Shown in pieces: positions 8,976 through 18,146 of a stretch of 64,000 nucleotides of DNA. The stretch's first letter is position 1; each line of letters begins with the position of its first letter. The notes under the pieces were generated by a model, which searched no databases, was not told the DNA's origin, and saw nothing but the letters and a program-made list of their open reading frames with translations. Made by a program: the position numbers and the translations under genes. Source of the DNA: Mucilaginibacter corticis (GTDB taxonomy: Bacteria > Bacteroidota > Bacteroidia > Sphingobacteriales > Sphingobacteriaceae); assembly GCF_007558865.1 (NCBI RefSeq), contig NZ_VLPK01000001.1, positions 1,178,001 to 1,242,000 of the forward strand, in the 5' to 3' direction.

Positions 8976-9449
8976 ATGACCTGGAGAAAGTTTAGCGGTG
9001 AGATCATCCAATCGCCAATAATTGAAGAAGTAGAACAAGCAATTGAGCGGGAAACCCTGCAAGGCAACAAGCTCAAAGTTTGCATCGGCACCGACTCGCA
9101 GGTTAAAGGGACCATTACCGATTTTGCTACCGTTATTGTGTTTTTGCGCGAAGGCCGCGGCGGGTTTATGTTTATCCACCAGGAACGAACGTCGCAAAAA
9201 ATGAGCATAAAAGAGCGTATGCTTACCGAGGTGCAAAAATCAATTGACATCTCTTACAAGCTGTGCGATCTGCTTGATCTGTACGATGTCGACCTGGAAG
9301 TTCATGCTGATATCAATACTAACCCTATGTTTAAATCAAACCAGGCCCTGCATGAGGCCATGGGTTATATATTAAGCATGGGCTTTGTATTTAAAGCCAA
9401 ACCCGAAGCGTTTGCCAGCTCTTGCTGCGCTAATAAGATGGTGCAGTAA
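8976..9449 (+). CDS. YkuK family (DUF458) ribonuclease H-like protein
   Basis: 157 aa. It begins MTWRKFSGEIIQSPIIEEVE and contains KVCIGTDSQVKG (about 36-47) and LEVHADINTNPMFKSNQALH (about 108-127), both characteristic of the YkuK/DUF458 family, which has an RNase H-like fold. The biochemical role is not established in the family. It is monocistronic as far as can be seen. A near-consensus -7 box TATCTTTA lies about 45 bp upstream. Confidence 0.85.
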   Translation: MTWRKFSGEIIQSPIIEEVEQAIERETLQGNKLKVCIGTDSQVKGTITDFATVIVFLREGRGGFMFIHQERTSQKMSIKERMLTEVQKSIDISYKLCDLLDLYDVDLEVHADINTNPMFKSNQALHEAMGYILSMGFVFKAKPEAFASSCCANKMVQ

Positions 9450-9497
9450 GGTTATTGATTTTTGATAAGTGTTTCTTTAACTTGCAGAAACTTTATC

Positions 9498-10019
9498 ATG
9501 AAAAGATCAACCTTTATCCTGCTCGCTTTGTTGTTGCCTTTGCTTTGCCGGGCGCAACTGTCAGACACCACCACCTTCACCAAGGTGGGTGATACTGCCC
9601 CCGTTTTTGATTTCAACCTGACAAAAACGCAAAAAGCTAACATAAAAGACTATCGCGGTAAAATAGTAATGTTAAATTTCTTTGCAACCTGGTGCCCGCC
9701 ATGCCGTGAAGAATTGCCGCGGGTACAAGCCGAAATATGGGATAAATACAAAAACAACCCAAAGTTTGCCTTATTTATATTTGGCCGCGAACAGGGCTGG
9801 GATGTAGTGCTGCCATTTAAGCAACAGAACCATTACACGTTTACTGTGTTGCCTGATGAAGGCCGCAAGGTATTCAAATTATACGCCAGCCAATTTATCC
9901 CGCGAAACGTAGTAATTGACGAGAACGGTAAGATCATTTATCAGTCTATTGGCTATAGCACAGATGAGTTTCAAAAACTGCTTGATCTGATGGACAGTAA
10001 ATTAAGAGCCTTAAACTGA
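9498..10019 (+). CDS. TlpA-like periplasmic thiol-disulfide oxidoreductase
   Basis: 173 aa from the ATG at 9498, chosen because it begins a good signal peptide (KRSTFILLALLLPLLCRAQ); an in-frame ATG at 9462 would add 12 residues that spoil it. The thioredoxin-fold core has NFFATWCPPCREELP with the redox-active CPPC, and the cis-Pro is at SQFIPRNVVID. By family it reduces disulfides or supports cytochrome c maturation in the periplasm; the partner is unknown. No linked cytochrome genes are present. Confidence 0.88.
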   Translation: MKRSTFILLALLLPLLCRAQLSDTTTFTKVGDTAPVFDFNLTKTQKANIKDYRGKIVMLNFFATWCPPCREELPRVQAEIWDKYKNNPKFALFIFGREQGWDVVLPFKQQNHYTFTVLPDEGRKVFKLYASQFIPRNVVIDENGKIIYQSIGYSTDEFQKLLDLMDSKLRALN

Positions 10020-10084
10020 TTGAGTATCAGCTCTACTTTATTGCTTTGAGATAATATTTTAAAGCGCTGTATCCATCATTAACA

Positions 10085-10098
10085 GTACGTTAGCGTAC
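10085..10098. promoter_or_regulatory. inverted repeat upstream of the FtsX-type permease
   Basis: GTACG (10085-10089) and CGTAC (10094-10098) are separated by TTAG, about 120 bp before the permease start. A further CCGTACAG lies at 10115-10122. It resembles a regulator binding site. The rest of the 197-bp gap is A/T-rich with imperfect AATTAG/CTAATT repeats (10128-10165). Confidence 0.4.
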
Positions 10099-10216
10099 AA
10101 CTACTGTAACAATACCGTACAGTTTGAAATTAGTCTAATTTTTTAATTGGCTAATAGTCAATTATTTAATCAGAAGGTATTTTATTTGAGGTTGCCAGGT
10201 TACTAACACCAGCCTT

Positions 10217-12592
10217 ATGATCAAAAACTACATCAAAACCGCCTGGCGAAACCTGTTGCGCAGTAAAGCCTATTCATTAGTTGCCATTTTGGGCTTGGCC
10301 ATAGGCCTTGCCGTAAGTATTTTATTGTTTTGGGGTGTGAATGATGAGCTGAGTTATGATACCCAGTCAAAGGATGCGGAGAACATTTACAGGGTTAACG
10401 CCAAAGGCAGAACAGGCGACCATTACGAGACTTGGACAACCACGCCGGCCCCCGTTGGCCTGGCCGCTGTTAAAAATTACCCGGATGTAAAACGTATGGC
10501 GCGGACAACCGGAGGGGGTGTCCTGGTGAATGTAGGCACGTTTAGCTTATACCAGGACCACGTGGCATACACCGAACCGTCTTTCTTTGATATTTTTGAT
10601 ATTCACTTTATTGAAGGCAATGCTAAAACAGCCATCAGCGAGGTTAACTATGTTGCGCTGAGTAATACCTTGGCCATCAAATTTTTCGGATCGGCAAAGA
10701 AGGCAATGGGCAAGATCATGTCTATAAGAGAAAAGCAATTGCCCTATGTGGTGTCTGCTGTGTACGAGGACATGCCGTTGCGCAGCAGTGTGCATAAGAA
10801 CATGATCTTATCGCTTGACAATATCCGTAAAAACTTCGGGGGCAATGGTAGCTGGAAAACCATTGATGAGGATTGGGGCAACTATAATTTTACAACTTTT
10901 TTACAGCTAAAACCGGGCACCAATACCAAGGTATTAGCCGACAATTTAGCCAGCATAATGATTAAAAGTAACCCTGCCGCTAAAAAAGGCGAGGCCAGCT
11001 TTATATTGCAACCGTTAAGTATGCTTAGGTTATACAGCCCGGACCTAAGCCCGGATGGTGTTAAAACGGTGCGAATATTTATATTGATAGGCGTGCTGAT
11101 CTTATTGATCGCGGTTATCAATTATATCAACCTGTCAACCGCGCGCGCTACCAAGCGTGCCAAAGAAGTAGGGCTAAGACGCGTTGTAGGTGCCGACCGT
11201 ATGCAGCTGATAATGCAGTTTGTGGCCGAGTTTGTCATTATTTTCCTGGCGTCTATTGTTTTAGCATTTATCTTAATAGGTGCATTGGTGCCTGTTTACC
11301 AAAACATTAGTGGTAAAGACTACCCTATAGATTACTGGCAACCATCAACCCTTAAAATTATTTTATGGGTTGGAATAGGTACAATTGTTATGGCCAGCAT
11401 TTACCCGGCATGGGTGCTATCGTCTTTCAAGCCTACAGAAGTATTAAAAGCCACGTTTAATGCCCCTGCGAAAGGCGGTTGGCTACGCAAAACGTTAGTG
11501 GTAGTACAGTTTACATTTTCAATTACGCTTATAATTTGTACGGTTGTAATAGCCAAACAACTCTACTTTATTCAACATACTAACCTCGGCTATAACCGGG
11601 ATAATACGTTTACCGTTTGGTTGAATGACAACATGGGTAAGCATTTGTCCGCAGTTATGAATGATATTAAAAGTGATAGCCACATAGTTGATGTTTCTTA
11701 TGGCGACCAGGACTTTATGAGCATGAGCGGATTAACCGATAATATAGACTGGCCTGGTAAAACCGACCATACCGCCCATATTACAAACATGGATATATCG
11801 GCCAATTTCACTTCAATGATGGGGATAAAATTTGCCGATGGGAGCGGGTTTACAGGTGCTCCGTCTGATAGTTCATACTACCTGGTTAATGAAGCGGCTA
11901 TAAAAATGATGGGCTTAAAACATCCTGTCGGTACAATTATCAGCCTTTGGGGAAAGCCAAAGCAGATAAAAGGTGTTTTGCACGATTTTAATAACACATC
12001 ACTAAAAGGGCAGATTATGCCGGCGATATTCAGAATAGCAAGCCAGCCGATAACCAACGGGGCGTTGTATGTTAAAGTGCGGTCGGCTTATGCTAAAGAA
12101 AGCATTGAAAAAATGGAGCAGCTTTATCGAGCTTATGCGCCGGGGCACCCTTTCAGTTACCAGTTTTTAGATGATGCCTTTGATGACATGTACCGGCGCG
12201 AGATACAAACAACGCAACTGTTTAAAGCTTTTGCAGGTGTGACTATCCTGTTAAGCTGTATGGGCTTATTCGGCCTGGCAGTTTTCTCGGCCGAACGCCG
12301 GGTTAAAGAAATAGGCATCCGGAAAGTGCTGGGCGCCAGCGTGAGGGATATCTCAGTTCTTGTATCCGGTGAGTTTACGACGTTAATTATTATCGCTAAT
12401 ATTATAGCCTGGCCTATTGCCTGGTATTTTACGCACCAATGGCTGCAGGACTTCTCGTACCGTACAAGTGTAAGCTGGTGGTTGTTTTTATTGTGCGGGT
12501 TAGTTTCTTTAACGATAGCTATTATTACGGTAAGCTCGCAGGCTATTAAAGCGGCAATGGTAAACCCGGTTAAAAGTTTAAAGGCAGAGTAA
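10217..12592 (+). CDS. ABC transporter permease, MacB-like with two FtsX domains
   Basis: 791 aa. It starts with the family hallmark MIKNYIKTAWRNLLRSKAYS and the first membrane helix, then a periplasmic MacB-PCD domain (about 45-270), three helices around 280-420 with the FtsX segment RAKEVGLRRVVGADR, a second hydrophobic block at about 425 (LVVVQFTFSITLIICTVVIA), a second periplasmic domain, and a final FtsX domain (about 670-790, RVKEIGIRKVLGASV). Such proteins couple cytoplasmic ATP hydrolysis to periplasmic work or efflux. No ATPase gene is adjacent, so its partner must be encoded elsewhere. Confidence 0.9.
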   Translation: MIKNYIKTAWRNLLRSKAYSLVAILGLAIGLAVSILLFWGVNDELSYDTQSKDAENIYRVNAKGRTGDHYETWTTTPAPVGLAAVKNYPDVKRMARTTGGGVLVNVGTFSLYQDHVAYTEPSFFDIFDIHFIEGNAKTAISEVNYVALSNTLAIKFFGSAKKAMGKIMSIREKQLPYVVSAVYEDMPLRSSVHKNMILSLDNIRKNFGGNGSWKTIDEDWGNYNFTTFLQLKPGTNTKVLADNLASIMIKSNPAAKKGEASFILQPLSMLRLYSPDLSPDGVKTVRIFILIGVLILLIAVINYINLSTARATKRAKEVGLRRVVGADRMQLIMQFVAEFVIIFLASIVLAFILIGALVPVYQNISGKDYPIDYWQPSTLKIILWVGIGTIVMASIYPAWVLSSFKPTEVLKATFNAPAKGGWLRKTLVVVQFTFSITLIICTVVIAKQLYFIQHTNLGYNRDNTFTVWLNDNMGKHLSAVMNDIKSDSHIVDVSYGDQDFMSMSGLTDNIDWPGKTDHTAHITNMDISANFTSMMGIKFADGSGFTGAPSDSSYYLVNEAAIKMMGLKHPVGTIISLWGKPKQIKGVLHDFNNTSLKGQIMPAIFRIASQPITNGALYVKVRSAYAKESIEKMEQLYRAYAPGHPFSYQFLDDAFDDMYRREIQTTQLFKAFAGVTILLSCMGLFGLAVFSAERRVKEIGIRKVLGASVRDISVLVSGEFTTLIIIANIIAWPIAWYFTHQWLQDFSYRTSVSWWLFLLCGLVSLTIAIITVSSQAIKAAMVNPVKSLKAE

Positions 12593-12653
12593 TTTATTGT
12601 ACCGGCCGGATAGCAGGGGCATTACTTGGCTGAGTTTTTGCACAGATCAGGTT

Positions 12654-13130
12654 GTGAAAACATACCGACTGCAATTTGCACAAAACCTGCCTATTCCCTT
12701 AGCCGAAACCTGGGACTTTTTTACATCGCCTTTAAATCTTGCTAAAATAACGCCACCGCAAATGCGGTTCGAGGTTACATCGCCATATGAGGCCAACAGC
12801 AAGGTGTATGAGGGTATGATCATTACCTATAAAATAACCCCGCTGTTTGGCATAAAGATGAACTGGATGACCGAGATCACCCACGTAAAGGATCAGCAAT
12901 ATTTTGTAGATGAGCAGCGCTTTGGCCCATACGCGTTATGGCACCACGAGCATCATTTTAAAGAAATTAAAGGCGGCGTGCAAATGACCGATATTTTAAA
13001 CTATGCTGTCCCATACGGCGTAATTGGCCGGTTAAGCAACAAGCTGCTGGTAGGTAATGAAATTAAAAAGATCTTTAAATACCGCGAAAAAGCAATTAAC
13101 GAAATGTTTGGCGTTTACCGCCAGTCGTGA
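12654..13130 (+). CDS. SRPBCC-fold (START/Bet v1-like) protein
   Basis: 158 aa from a GTG at 12654, chosen because KTYRLQFAQNLPIPLAETWDFF is where the conserved fold begins; an earlier in-frame TTG at 12597 would add 19 unrelated residues. The pattern PLNLAKITPPQMRFEV, then FGIKMNWMTEITHV, is typical of ligand-binding SRPBCC proteins annotated as cell-division-inhibitor-like. The ligand is unknown. It starts soon after the permease stop and may be co-transcribed. Its stop directly abuts the stop of the converging acyltransferase. Confidence 0.75.
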   Translation: MKTYRLQFAQNLPIPLAETWDFFTSPLNLAKITPPQMRFEVTSPYEANSKVYEGMIITYKITPLFGIKMNWMTEITHVKDQQYFVDEQRFGPYALWHHEHHFKEIKGGVQMTDILNYAVPYGVIGRLSNKLLVGNEIKKIFKYREKAINEMFGVYRQS

Positions 13131-14363
13131 TCACTCAATTGCAGCCGAATCGTTATCCGGGTTCCGTGGCTGATTTTTGATCAGGAAATTTGAATGACGG
13201 ATATAATGGTTAAGCGGTTCCTCAATAGTTTTAAACAACAGAATGGCTATCGCGTTTAGCAAAACAAAAGCGTATAAAAGGTTAAGCTTATCGCTCTCAA
13301 ACGGCGAGTGCCAGTCGACATCCCAATTGTCATAAAGTTTAAAGATGGTGTTATTAAGCAGGTCGAACGCTTTGTGTATCAGGTTGGCCATCCACCCCAA
13401 ATGGATCAGGTAAAATATGTACGAGCTTTTGCCCAGTAACTCCACAAACGGATTTGCCAGTACTTTTTTAAGGCCGGTAGTTTCGGTCAACAGTCCGTAA
13501 AAGAACAGCGCGACAGATACACATAAAAAATAATTGTTGGTGATGATACCCACAGTGCTCTCCACGCCCGCCGACCAGCCTTTGGGTATTGGCTGCAACG
13601 CCATAACAAGTACGCATAAAAATATCAGCCCAAAACCTAAATAAGTAAACCTTACTTTATTGGTACGATGAAAGCCTTTGTTTAAGATGATCCTGGCTAA
13701 TTGTACACCTACAAAAAACTCGAAACACCGCCCGAAAAACGTGAACAACATTATAAACGGAAAATTACCAAAGAACCCATGCCAGTTTATTGGGCCAAAC
13801 ACCAACACCATCGCAACGGCAAATGCGGTTAACACTATGGGCTGGATATAAAGCCTGCCATACTTTTTAGTGATAAAAAATATTAAAGGGGCCGAAAAGT
13901 AAAAACATTCCTCAACAGTCAAACTCCATCCCTGGGCTATGCCGGTATCCCAAAATTGATAAAAGAAACCGCGGACAAACGTAATATTTAATACCAGCAG
14001 CCAAACCGGGTTTTGGTAGCCTTTGGTAATGCTTTGGTCCTTAGTGATAAAGTAATACACAAACGCTCCTATAGTAAGCAGCGCATACATGGGGTAAATA
14101 CGGGCAACGCGGTTCTTCAGGTAACGTTTAAACCAATCGGCAGTGAGGTGAAAGTTATTGTAGTACCGGTAGGTAATTAAAAAACCCGACAGTACGAAGA
14201 AGATAGACACGCCGATGTGGAATTCGCCGAAGAAACGTTGCGCAAGGGGCGGCAGCACATCGTTAAACACATAGCTGTAATGCGATACAAAAACCAGGTA
14301 AGCCGCCAAGGCCCTCACTCCTGTTAAAGCCGGAAAATAATTTGGTATAGCTTTTTTTGACAA
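13131..14363 (-). CDS. membrane acyltransferase, OafA/YrhL family
   Basis: 410 aa. It carries the acyltransferase-3 opening FPALTGVRALAAYLVFVSHY and the second motif GEFHIGVSIFFVLSGFLITY, with Arg and His in the expected places, and about ten transmembrane helices. Members move acetyl or other acyl groups onto surface glycans or lipids. The only usable start is TTG at 14361-14363: no in-frame ATG or GTG occurs between it and the upstream stop, and the conserved domain begins nine residues later. The gene is isolated from other glycan genes and its substrate is unknown. Confidence 0.88.
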   Translation of the reverse strand: MSKKAIPNYFPALTGVRALAAYLVFVSHYSYVFNDVLPPLAQRFFGEFHIGVSIFFVLSGFLITYRYYNNFHLTADWFKRYLKNRVARIYPMYALLTIGAFVYYFITKDQSITKGYQNPVWLLVLNITFVRGFFYQFWDTGIAQGWSLTVEECFYFSAPLIFFITKKYGRLYIQPIVLTAFAVAMVLVFGPINWHGFFGNFPFIMLFTFFGRCFEFFVGVQLARIILNKGFHRTNKVRFTYLGFGLIFLCVLVMALQPIPKGWSAGVESTVGIITNNYFLCVSVALFFYGLLTETTGLKKVLANPFVELLGKSSYIFYLIHLGWMANLIHKAFDLLNNTIFKLYDNWDVDWHSPFESDKLNLLYAFVLLNAIAILLFKTIEEPLNHYIRHSNFLIKNQPRNPDNDSAAIE

Positions 14364-14412
14364 ATGCCGCTGTAGTTTATTACTCTAAATATAGTTGTTT
14401 CTTACTATAAGT

Positions 14413-15363
14413 TTAAAGCGCGCTTCCCTGCACCACCCCGCTGTTCAATATCTTCTGATCGATATAGTATTGGATCTCTGATTTCTTTAATCCCCAGTTA
14501 GGGGCTATCAGCAGTTCGCGGTCACTTAGGCCAAACAGGCGTTGTATCACCACATCCGGGCGTACAAGCGGCAATAGCTCGCATAAAAATTCGGCATATT
14601 CATCCAGGCCGAAAAGCTTAAACGGCTCGCGTTTGTATTTTACACCCATTACCGATCCTTCAACAATGTGCAGGTGATGAAACTTAACAAATTTTATCTG
14701 CGGGTGGCGGTTTATCTCATCGGCATATTTAAGCATCATCTCTTTAGTTTCCCATGGGAAGCCAAAAATGGTGTGCACACAAATATCCAGCTTGCTGTTC
14801 TCTACCAGTTTCAGGGCGGTCAGTAAATCATCATGGCTGCAGCCGCGGTTTATCTGGTCGAGCGTTTCATTGTAAATGCTTTCCATGCCCATCTCCAGAT
14901 CAACGTCAAAGCGGTCGGTATAGCTCTCAAGCAGCGCTATCTTTTCGGCATCTATACAGTCGGGGCGGGTGCCTACGCTCAGGCCCACAATATCTTCGGT
15001 ACAGTAGCTTAGCGCTTCGTCATACAGCATTTTAAGGTAATGCACCGGCGCATAGGTATTGGTATTGGGCTGAAAGTAAATAATAAACTTATCGGCTTTG
15101 TTGCCCTTACGCGCGCGCTCCATGCCCTCAATAACCTGCTGCCTGATGGTTGGCGCATTACGGCTAACCGACGGCGTGAACGAATCGACATTACAATACG
15201 TGCAACCGCCAAAGCCCTTACTGCCGTCACGGTTAGGGCAGGTAAAGTTGCCGTCGACAATCACCTTAAACACACGGTGCCCCGGGTACTTTTCTTTAAG
15301 CCACGGCCCATAGTTATTGTACCCCTTCTCCCAAATACCTGCTGATGTGTCTGTTAATTGCAT
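14413..15363 (-). CDS. radical SAM protein, TIGR01212/YhcC family
   Basis: 316 aa. The radical-SAM cluster motif is CPNRDGSKGFGGCTYC, an expanded CX11CX2C spacing characteristic of this family and of the Elp3-like branch. GLSVGTRPDCID and DVDLEMGMESIYNETLDQIN follow, as in YhcC proteins. The reaction is not established. It is monocistronic, with a -7 box on the minus strand at 15408-15415. Confidence 0.9.
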   Translation of the reverse strand: MQLTDTSAGIWEKGYNNYGPWLKEKYPGHRVFKVIVDGNFTCPNRDGSKGFGGCTYCNVDSFTPSVSRNAPTIRQQVIEGMERARKGNKADKFIIYFQPNTNTYAPVHYLKMLYDEALSYCTEDIVGLSVGTRPDCIDAEKIALLESYTDRFDVDLEMGMESIYNETLDQINRGCSHDDLLTALKLVENSKLDICVHTIFGFPWETKEMMLKYADEINRHPQIKFVKFHHLHIVEGSVMGVKYKREPFKLFGLDEYAEFLCELLPLVRPDVVIQRLFGLSDRELLIAPNWGLKKSEIQYYIDQKILNSGVVQGSAL

Positions 15364-15407
15364 TGCGTTTTTTGTGATTCCACTGATTTTTATGATTTCA
15401 CAGATTG

Positions 15408-15415
15408 CAAAGATA
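15408..15415 (-). promoter_or_regulatory. -7 promoter box for the radical SAM gene
   Basis: Read on the minus strand this is TATCTTTG, a perfect match to the Bacteroidota TAnnTTTG box, 45 bp upstream of the start codon. No TTG -33 element sits at the ideal 19-nt spacing. Confidence 0.55.
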
Positions 15416-15541
15416 CGGAATGATGCGTGAATGTGCAGATGTAAAGCGACAAGCCTGATCTCTGATCACTAATCGCTGATCTCTGCGCTTGCAAAACCCG
15501 CATTAATAAGCTTTATTTACTGTACCAAACAAGCCCGTTTT

Positions 15542-16930
15542 ATGAAAAGATTATTAGCTGTACTTTACTTATGCTTCGGCAGTGTTGTAGTTGCAAATGC
15601 CCAAACTGTGCGCCCCTTTAAACAAGGCGACAGGGTGGTATTTACCGGCAACAGCATAACCGATGGCGGGCATTACCATTCATATATCTGGCTGTATTAC
15701 TTAACGCATTACCCTAACATGCGGTTTAGGGTGTTTAACGCCGGTATTGGCGGCGACGTAGCGCAGCAGATCTACGACCGTTTGGATAGCGACATTTTTG
15801 TACACAAGCCTACGCTGGTTACACTTACCTTCGGGATGAACGATACCGGGTACCAGAATCTACCTAAAGACAAAGCCGACTCGACCTACAAAGCATTGAT
15901 AGCAAAATCATTGGCAAGCTTTAAGCTGATAGAAGATAAATTAAAGCAGCACCCCGAGGCTGATAAAGTAATGATCGCTTCATCGCCGTACGACGAAACA
16001 TCAACCATTAAGGCTACGCCGTTTAAAGATAAGAACGCGGCTATTATGAAAATTGCACAACAGCAACAGCTTGTTGCTACGCAAAACAAATGGAGTTACC
16101 TTGATTTCAATACCCCGATGCTGCAGATCAACGCGCGCGAACAACAGCGCGACCCGATGTTCACTTTGCAGGGCTCCGACCGCATCCACCCCTCAAACGA
16201 CGGGCAGATGGTAATGGCTTATGTGTTTTTAAAGGCGCAGGGGCTTGCCAATAATAAAGTGGCAAAGGTTGTTATCAACCCGGCAGCTAAGAAGGCTGAG
16301 ACGGCCGAGAACTGCGTCGTAACCCAGGTTAATGTTACGCCATCGTCCATTAAGTTTAACTACCTGGCTAAGTCACTGCCTTACCCTACGGATACTATCC
16401 CAAGCGGTTGGGGATCGCCGCAGAAATCGCAGCGCCAGGCCTTGCCGCTGATACCTTTCACCGACGAGTTTAACCAGGAAATACTTCAGGTTAAAGGGCT
16501 GCAGAGCGCCCAATACCAGTTAAAGATAGACGACAAACCAATTGGCACCTTTGCCGCTGCCGACCTTGAAAAAGGCCTTAACCTGGCGACGCTGACCAAC
16601 ACCCCGCAATACCAGCAGGCCATGTCTGTAATGTTGCTTAATGAAGAGCGCTGGGAAATTGAGCGCCGTTTCCGCGAGTATTACTGGATAGAATACGTGG
16701 TGTTAAAACCAAAGGGCCTGTTGTTTAACGACAGCGAGGCCGTGGCAGATTCGGTACAAACCGAGGCTAAGAAAAACTTCTTTATCGCCATGTCATTATC
16801 AAGCTACCGCAAGGCCCGGTTTAAAAGCGTACGCGATACCTGGAACAAAGAAATGGACCTACTGATAGACCAAATGTACACCATCAATAAACCGGTAACG
16901 CGCCATTTTGAGCTGGTGGCGGTGAAATAA
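15542..16930 (+). CDS. secreted SGNH/GDSL-type hydrolase
   Basis: 462 aa with a signal peptide (KRLLAVLYLCFGSVVVANAQ). The SGNH blocks are visible: block I GNSITDGGHY (about 35-44), block II around FNAGIGGDVAQQIYDRL, block III GMNDTGYQNL and block V SDRIHPSNDGQ with the catalytic Asp/His. The C-terminal 200 residues form an extra domain seen in large Bacteroidota lipases/esterases of this type. It probably deacylates glycans or lipids in the periplasm. The substrate is unknown. Confidence 0.87.
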   Translation: MKRLLAVLYLCFGSVVVANAQTVRPFKQGDRVVFTGNSITDGGHYHSYIWLYYLTHYPNMRFRVFNAGIGGDVAQQIYDRLDSDIFVHKPTLVTLTFGMNDTGYQNLPKDKADSTYKALIAKSLASFKLIEDKLKQHPEADKVMIASSPYDETSTIKATPFKDKNAAIMKIAQQQQLVATQNKWSYLDFNTPMLQINAREQQRDPMFTLQGSDRIHPSNDGQMVMAYVFLKAQGLANNKVAKVVINPAAKKAETAENCVVTQVNVTPSSIKFNYLAKSLPYPTDTIPSGWGSPQKSQRQALPLIPFTDEFNQEILQVKGLQSAQYQLKIDDKPIGTFAAADLEKGLNLATLTNTPQYQQAMSVMLLNEERWEIERRFREYYWIEYVVLKPKGLLFNDSEAVADSVQTEAKKNFFIAMSLSSYRKARFKSVRDTWNKEMDLLIDQMYTINKPVTRHFELVAVK

Positions 16931-16965
16931 CAGCGCTGTAGAAGAACTAAATGCGGTAAAAAGGG

Positions 16966-17058
16966 GTGTCATGCTGAGCCCGTCGAAGGATGTGCGAAAG
17001 GCCTTTGCGCTCACGCCTGTCTGTCGACGGGCAGGTGTGATGGTGCACAGTATGCACC
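16966..17058. repeat. degenerate palindromic intergenic repeat (REP-like)
   Basis: TGTCATGCTGAGCCCGTCGA (16967-16986) begins an element whose opening resembles the arms of the palindrome at 57140-57218. Here the matching right arm is missing or decayed; instead there is an imperfect inverted pair TCACGCCTGTC/GGCAGGTGTGA (17011-17040) and a small hairpin GGTGCA/TGCACC (17042-17058). It fills the gap between the SGNH hydrolase and the reductase gene. Confidence 0.5.
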
Positions 17059-17121
17059 CTATTGACCTATCACCCCCTTGTTTTGTCCCGATTACACCCG
17101 ACGGAGCCTGTGCCGTCAATA

Positions 17122-17129
17122 TATCTTTG
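17122..17129 (+). promoter_or_regulatory. -7 promoter box for the RibD-like reductase
   Basis: TATCTTTG matches TAnnTTTG exactly, 38 bp before the ATG at 17168. No TTG at the ideal -33 position. Confidence 0.55.
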
Positions 17130-17167
17130 TTTAACAAATAGAGGCAATAACTTAAAAAACAATTACC

Positions 17168-17731
17168 ATGCGAAAATTAAAACTACAGGCACACATGACC
17201 ATTGATGGTTTTGCTGCCAGCCCAAACGGCGGAAGCGACTGGGTATTCCTTTCAGGACCGAATGCTGCCGGCTTTCAAAAAATAACTGAACTGGCCGCCA
17301 CATGCGACACACTTATATTAGGCCGCAAAATGGTGCCCGAGTTTGTTGGCTACTGGCAAAATCAGGCCCAAAGCCAGGTCGATACACCACTAAAAGCTTT
17401 TGGCCAGCTAATAGTAGATATGCGCAAAATTGCATTTAGCCGTACCGAAACAGAAAGCCCTTTTGATACGGTAGAAATGAAAAACGACGACCTGGCCACC
17501 GCAATACAAGCGCTGAAAAACCAACCGGGCAAAGACATTATTGTATACGGCGGCGGCGAATTTGTAACCTCATTGGTTAGCCTGAACCTTATTGACGAGT
17601 ATTACATTATAGTAAGCCCGGTAGCCATAGGCAACGGACAAAGCATTTTCAAGGAGCAAAAGATCCTGAAATTAGAAAGCTCAACCCCATTTAAAAACGG
17701 GAAACTCATGAATAAATACCTGCCGGCGTAG
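17168..17731 (+). CDS. dihydrofolate reductase-like (RibD C-terminal domain) protein
   Basis: 187 aa with the RibD-C/DHFR fold: MTIDGFAASPNGGSDW near the start, CDTLILGRKM in the middle (about 50-59) and IIVYGGGEFVTSLVSLNLID (about 124-143) as the NADPH-binding region. These stand-alone proteins reduce small substrates, but few have known reactions. The stop codon lies inside an 11-bp-stem hairpin. Monocistronic. Confidence 0.87.
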   Translation: MRKLKLQAHMTIDGFAASPNGGSDWVFLSGPNAAGFQKITELAATCDTLILGRKMVPEFVGYWQNQAQSQVDTPLKAFGQLIVDMRKIAFSRTETESPFDTVEMKNDDLATAIQALKNQPGKDIIVYGGGEFVTSLVSLNLIDEYYIIVSPVAIGNGQSIFKEQKILKLESSTPFKNGKLMNKYLPA

Positions 17732-17741
17732 GCAGGTATTT
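17714..17741 (+). terminator. hairpin overlapping the stop codon of the reductase gene
   Basis: AAATACCTGCC (17714-17724) pairs perfectly with GGCAGGTATTT (17731-17741) around a 6-nt loop that includes most of the TAG stop. The downstream tail is only weakly T-rich, so it may be a terminator or an mRNA 3'-end stabiliser. Confidence 0.5.
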
Positions 17742-17777
17742 ACTGCCTTTGGCTTGTGGCGTGGGTTATCAGTACCG

Positions 17778-18095
17778 TTACAAGTTATGCTCTATTTCGT
17801 TAATACAGCAGATCAACTCGGCTAATTTCTTTGACGTATTGGGCGGCTCATCTGTGTACGCTATGCTTTCAAACTCATGCCAAGTTGGGTCATCATAGGG
17901 GTCAAAATGATTGGTAAACAAATCTGGCAATTGCCATTCATTAGCATAAAACCATTCGCCGTAAATTAATTTTGATCTAATAAGTTCTTCTAAATGTTGA
18001 AGGGTCGCGTTTTGCGGATTGCTAAATACCACATAGCTGTAATTTTTATAGTTGCAGCTGTCGCGATAGCGGTAGGAGAATTTAATATTAGCCAT
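17778..18095 (-). CDS. hypothetical protein of the HNH islet
   Basis: 105 aa, soluble, rich in Tyr, Asn and acidic residues, starting MANIKFSYRYRDSCNYKNYS. I recognise no family. It lies downstream of the HNH gene on the same strand, but has its own promoter-like region: an 18-bp sequence identical to one upstream of the zinc-ribbon gene, followed 21 nt later by TACTTTAG and, 3 nt after that, the ATG. This shared arrangement suggests co-regulation with the rest of the islet. Confidence 0.7.
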   Translation of the reverse strand: MANIKFSYRYRDSCNYKNYSYVVFSNPQNATLQHLEELIRSKLIYGEWFYANEWQLPDLFTNHFDPYDDPTWHEFESIAYTDEPPNTSKKLAELICCINEIEHNL

Positions 18096-18098
18096 GCA

Positions 18099-18145
18099 CT
18101 AAAGTAGTTTAGTAATGTATGGCTGTCAATCGGATATAAGTGAAC
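18099..18145 (-). promoter_or_regulatory. promoter copy 1: 18-bp islet repeat plus -7-like box
   Basis: On the minus strand GTTCACTTATATCCGATT (18145-18128) is followed after exactly 21 nt by TACTTTAG (18106-18099), one mismatch from TAnnTTTG, and 3 nt later by the ATG of the 105-aa gene. The 18-mer is identical to that at 19119-19136 and the spacing is the same. Confidence 0.55.
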
Positions 18146-18146
18146 T

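Noticed and set aside
12597..12653. TTG start for the SRPBCC gene
   Set aside because: The 19 extra residues show no fold relation and a GTG sits directly before the conserved start.
15040..15345. Overlapping plus-strand frames in the radical SAM gene
   Set aside because: Shadows of the minus-strand gene, which has the cluster motif and a promoter.
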